Positions 5,142-5,317 of a stretch of DNA of 5,317 nt are shown here, piece after piece. Numbering within the stretch: the stretch's first letter is position 1; each line of letters starts with the position of its first letter. The notes under the pieces were generated by a model, which saw nothing but the letters and a program-made list of their open reading frames with translations, was not told the origin of the DNA and ran no database searches. Position numbers and translations under genes: made by a program. The DNA is from JBPYFK01 sp051984675 (GTDB taxonomy: Bacteria; Actinomycetota; Actinomycetes; Mycobacteriales; Pseudonocardiaceae), in NCBI GenBank assembly GCA_051984675.1, contig JBPYFK010000075.1:1-5317 (forward strand). The letters run 5' to 3'.

Positions 5142-5317
5142 TCACCGTCCTCCGCTGAGTTTGCGGCTGCGTTGTCCGATGCCGTCGATGCCGTAGGGGT
5201 AGTCGGCGGTGTCGGGGTCGCTGGCTTCATCCAGCAGGCGGGTTTCCTGGTTGGAGAGGCGGATGTCGGTGGCGGCGAGGTTGTCGTCGAGTTGTTCGAT
5301 GGTGCGTGCGCCCAGGA
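5142..5317 (-). CDS. Aldo/keto reductase, C-terminal part (runs off the window)
   Basis: Read on the - strand from the window edge to the TGA at 5144-5142, this gives 57 codons of the C-terminal end of an NADPH-dependent aldo/keto reductase. The stretch LGARTIEQLDDNLAATDIRL corresponds to the family's cofactor-binding tail (GARTxEQLxxNL, in which the Arg/Gln/Asn side usually contacts the NADPH 2'-phosphate and adenine). It is followed by an LS-x-x-E-x-x-x-LDEAS helix and a tail ending QRSRKLSGGR. No start codon is visible because the gene enters from outside the window. It converges on the kinase gene and probably has no functional tie to the flavin cluster. Its substrate cannot be judged from this portion. 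Confidence 0.85.
   Translation of the reverse strand, partial: LGARTIEQLDDNLAATDIRLSNQETRLLDEASDPDTADYPYGIDGIGQRSRKLSGGR

Noticed and set aside
1..5317. CRISPR arrays, tRNA or rRNA genes, insertion sequences, prophage or toxin-antitoxin genes
   Set aside because: I looked for repeated spacer units, cloverleaf-like segments, transposase motifs and small paired ORFs and saw none.

Overview
The window is high-GC DNA (roughly two-thirds G+C, with strong G/C preference at third codon positions, GTG starts and purine-rich ribosome binding sites). The protein families fit an actinomycete, possibly of the Pseudonocardiales type. That assignment comes from composition and family resemblance only. It is almost fully coding, nearly all on the + strand.

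Left edge (1-209): the 3' end of a hemerythrin (HHE) domain gene. It carries an apparent one-base deletion near position 127-129, so the reading frame changes inside the last conserved helix. The shift removes the native stop in that frame and makes the fragment read artificially into the next gene.

Core (about 301-2940): a compact three-gene set. It encodes (i) a polytopic ferric-reductase-like heme membrane protein with a cytoplasmic FAD/NAD(P)H reductase half, (ii) a small membrane-anchored extracytoplasmic FMN-binding-domain protein with a covalent flavinylation motif, and (iii) ApbE, the FAD:protein FMN transferase that would attach FMN to it. The expected job is moving electrons from cytoplasmic NAD(P)H through FAD and heme across the membrane to a covalently bound FMN outside. 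The terminal acceptor is not shown by the sequence.

Regulation (2941-5033): a 160-base gap with several dyads and a direct repeat, then an OmpR-type response regulator and an overlapping sensor histidine kinase that has no room for a HAMP domain. The pair follows the redox genes on the same strand and plausibly controls them and itself. A perfect 12-bp palindrome sits directly before the kinase start codon.

Right edge (5034-5317): a 108-base convergent gap, then, on the - strand, the last 57 codons of an aldo/keto reductase whose start lies beyond the window. The gap also holds a 24-codon - strand ORF with a good Shine-Dalgarno sequence, of unknown reality.

The general theme (flavinylated transmembrane electron transfer) is established for bacteria, so I do not claim a new system. 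The less explained points are the frameshifted hemerythrin gene beside it, what the kinase senses, what accepts the electrons, and the dyads around the two-component genes.
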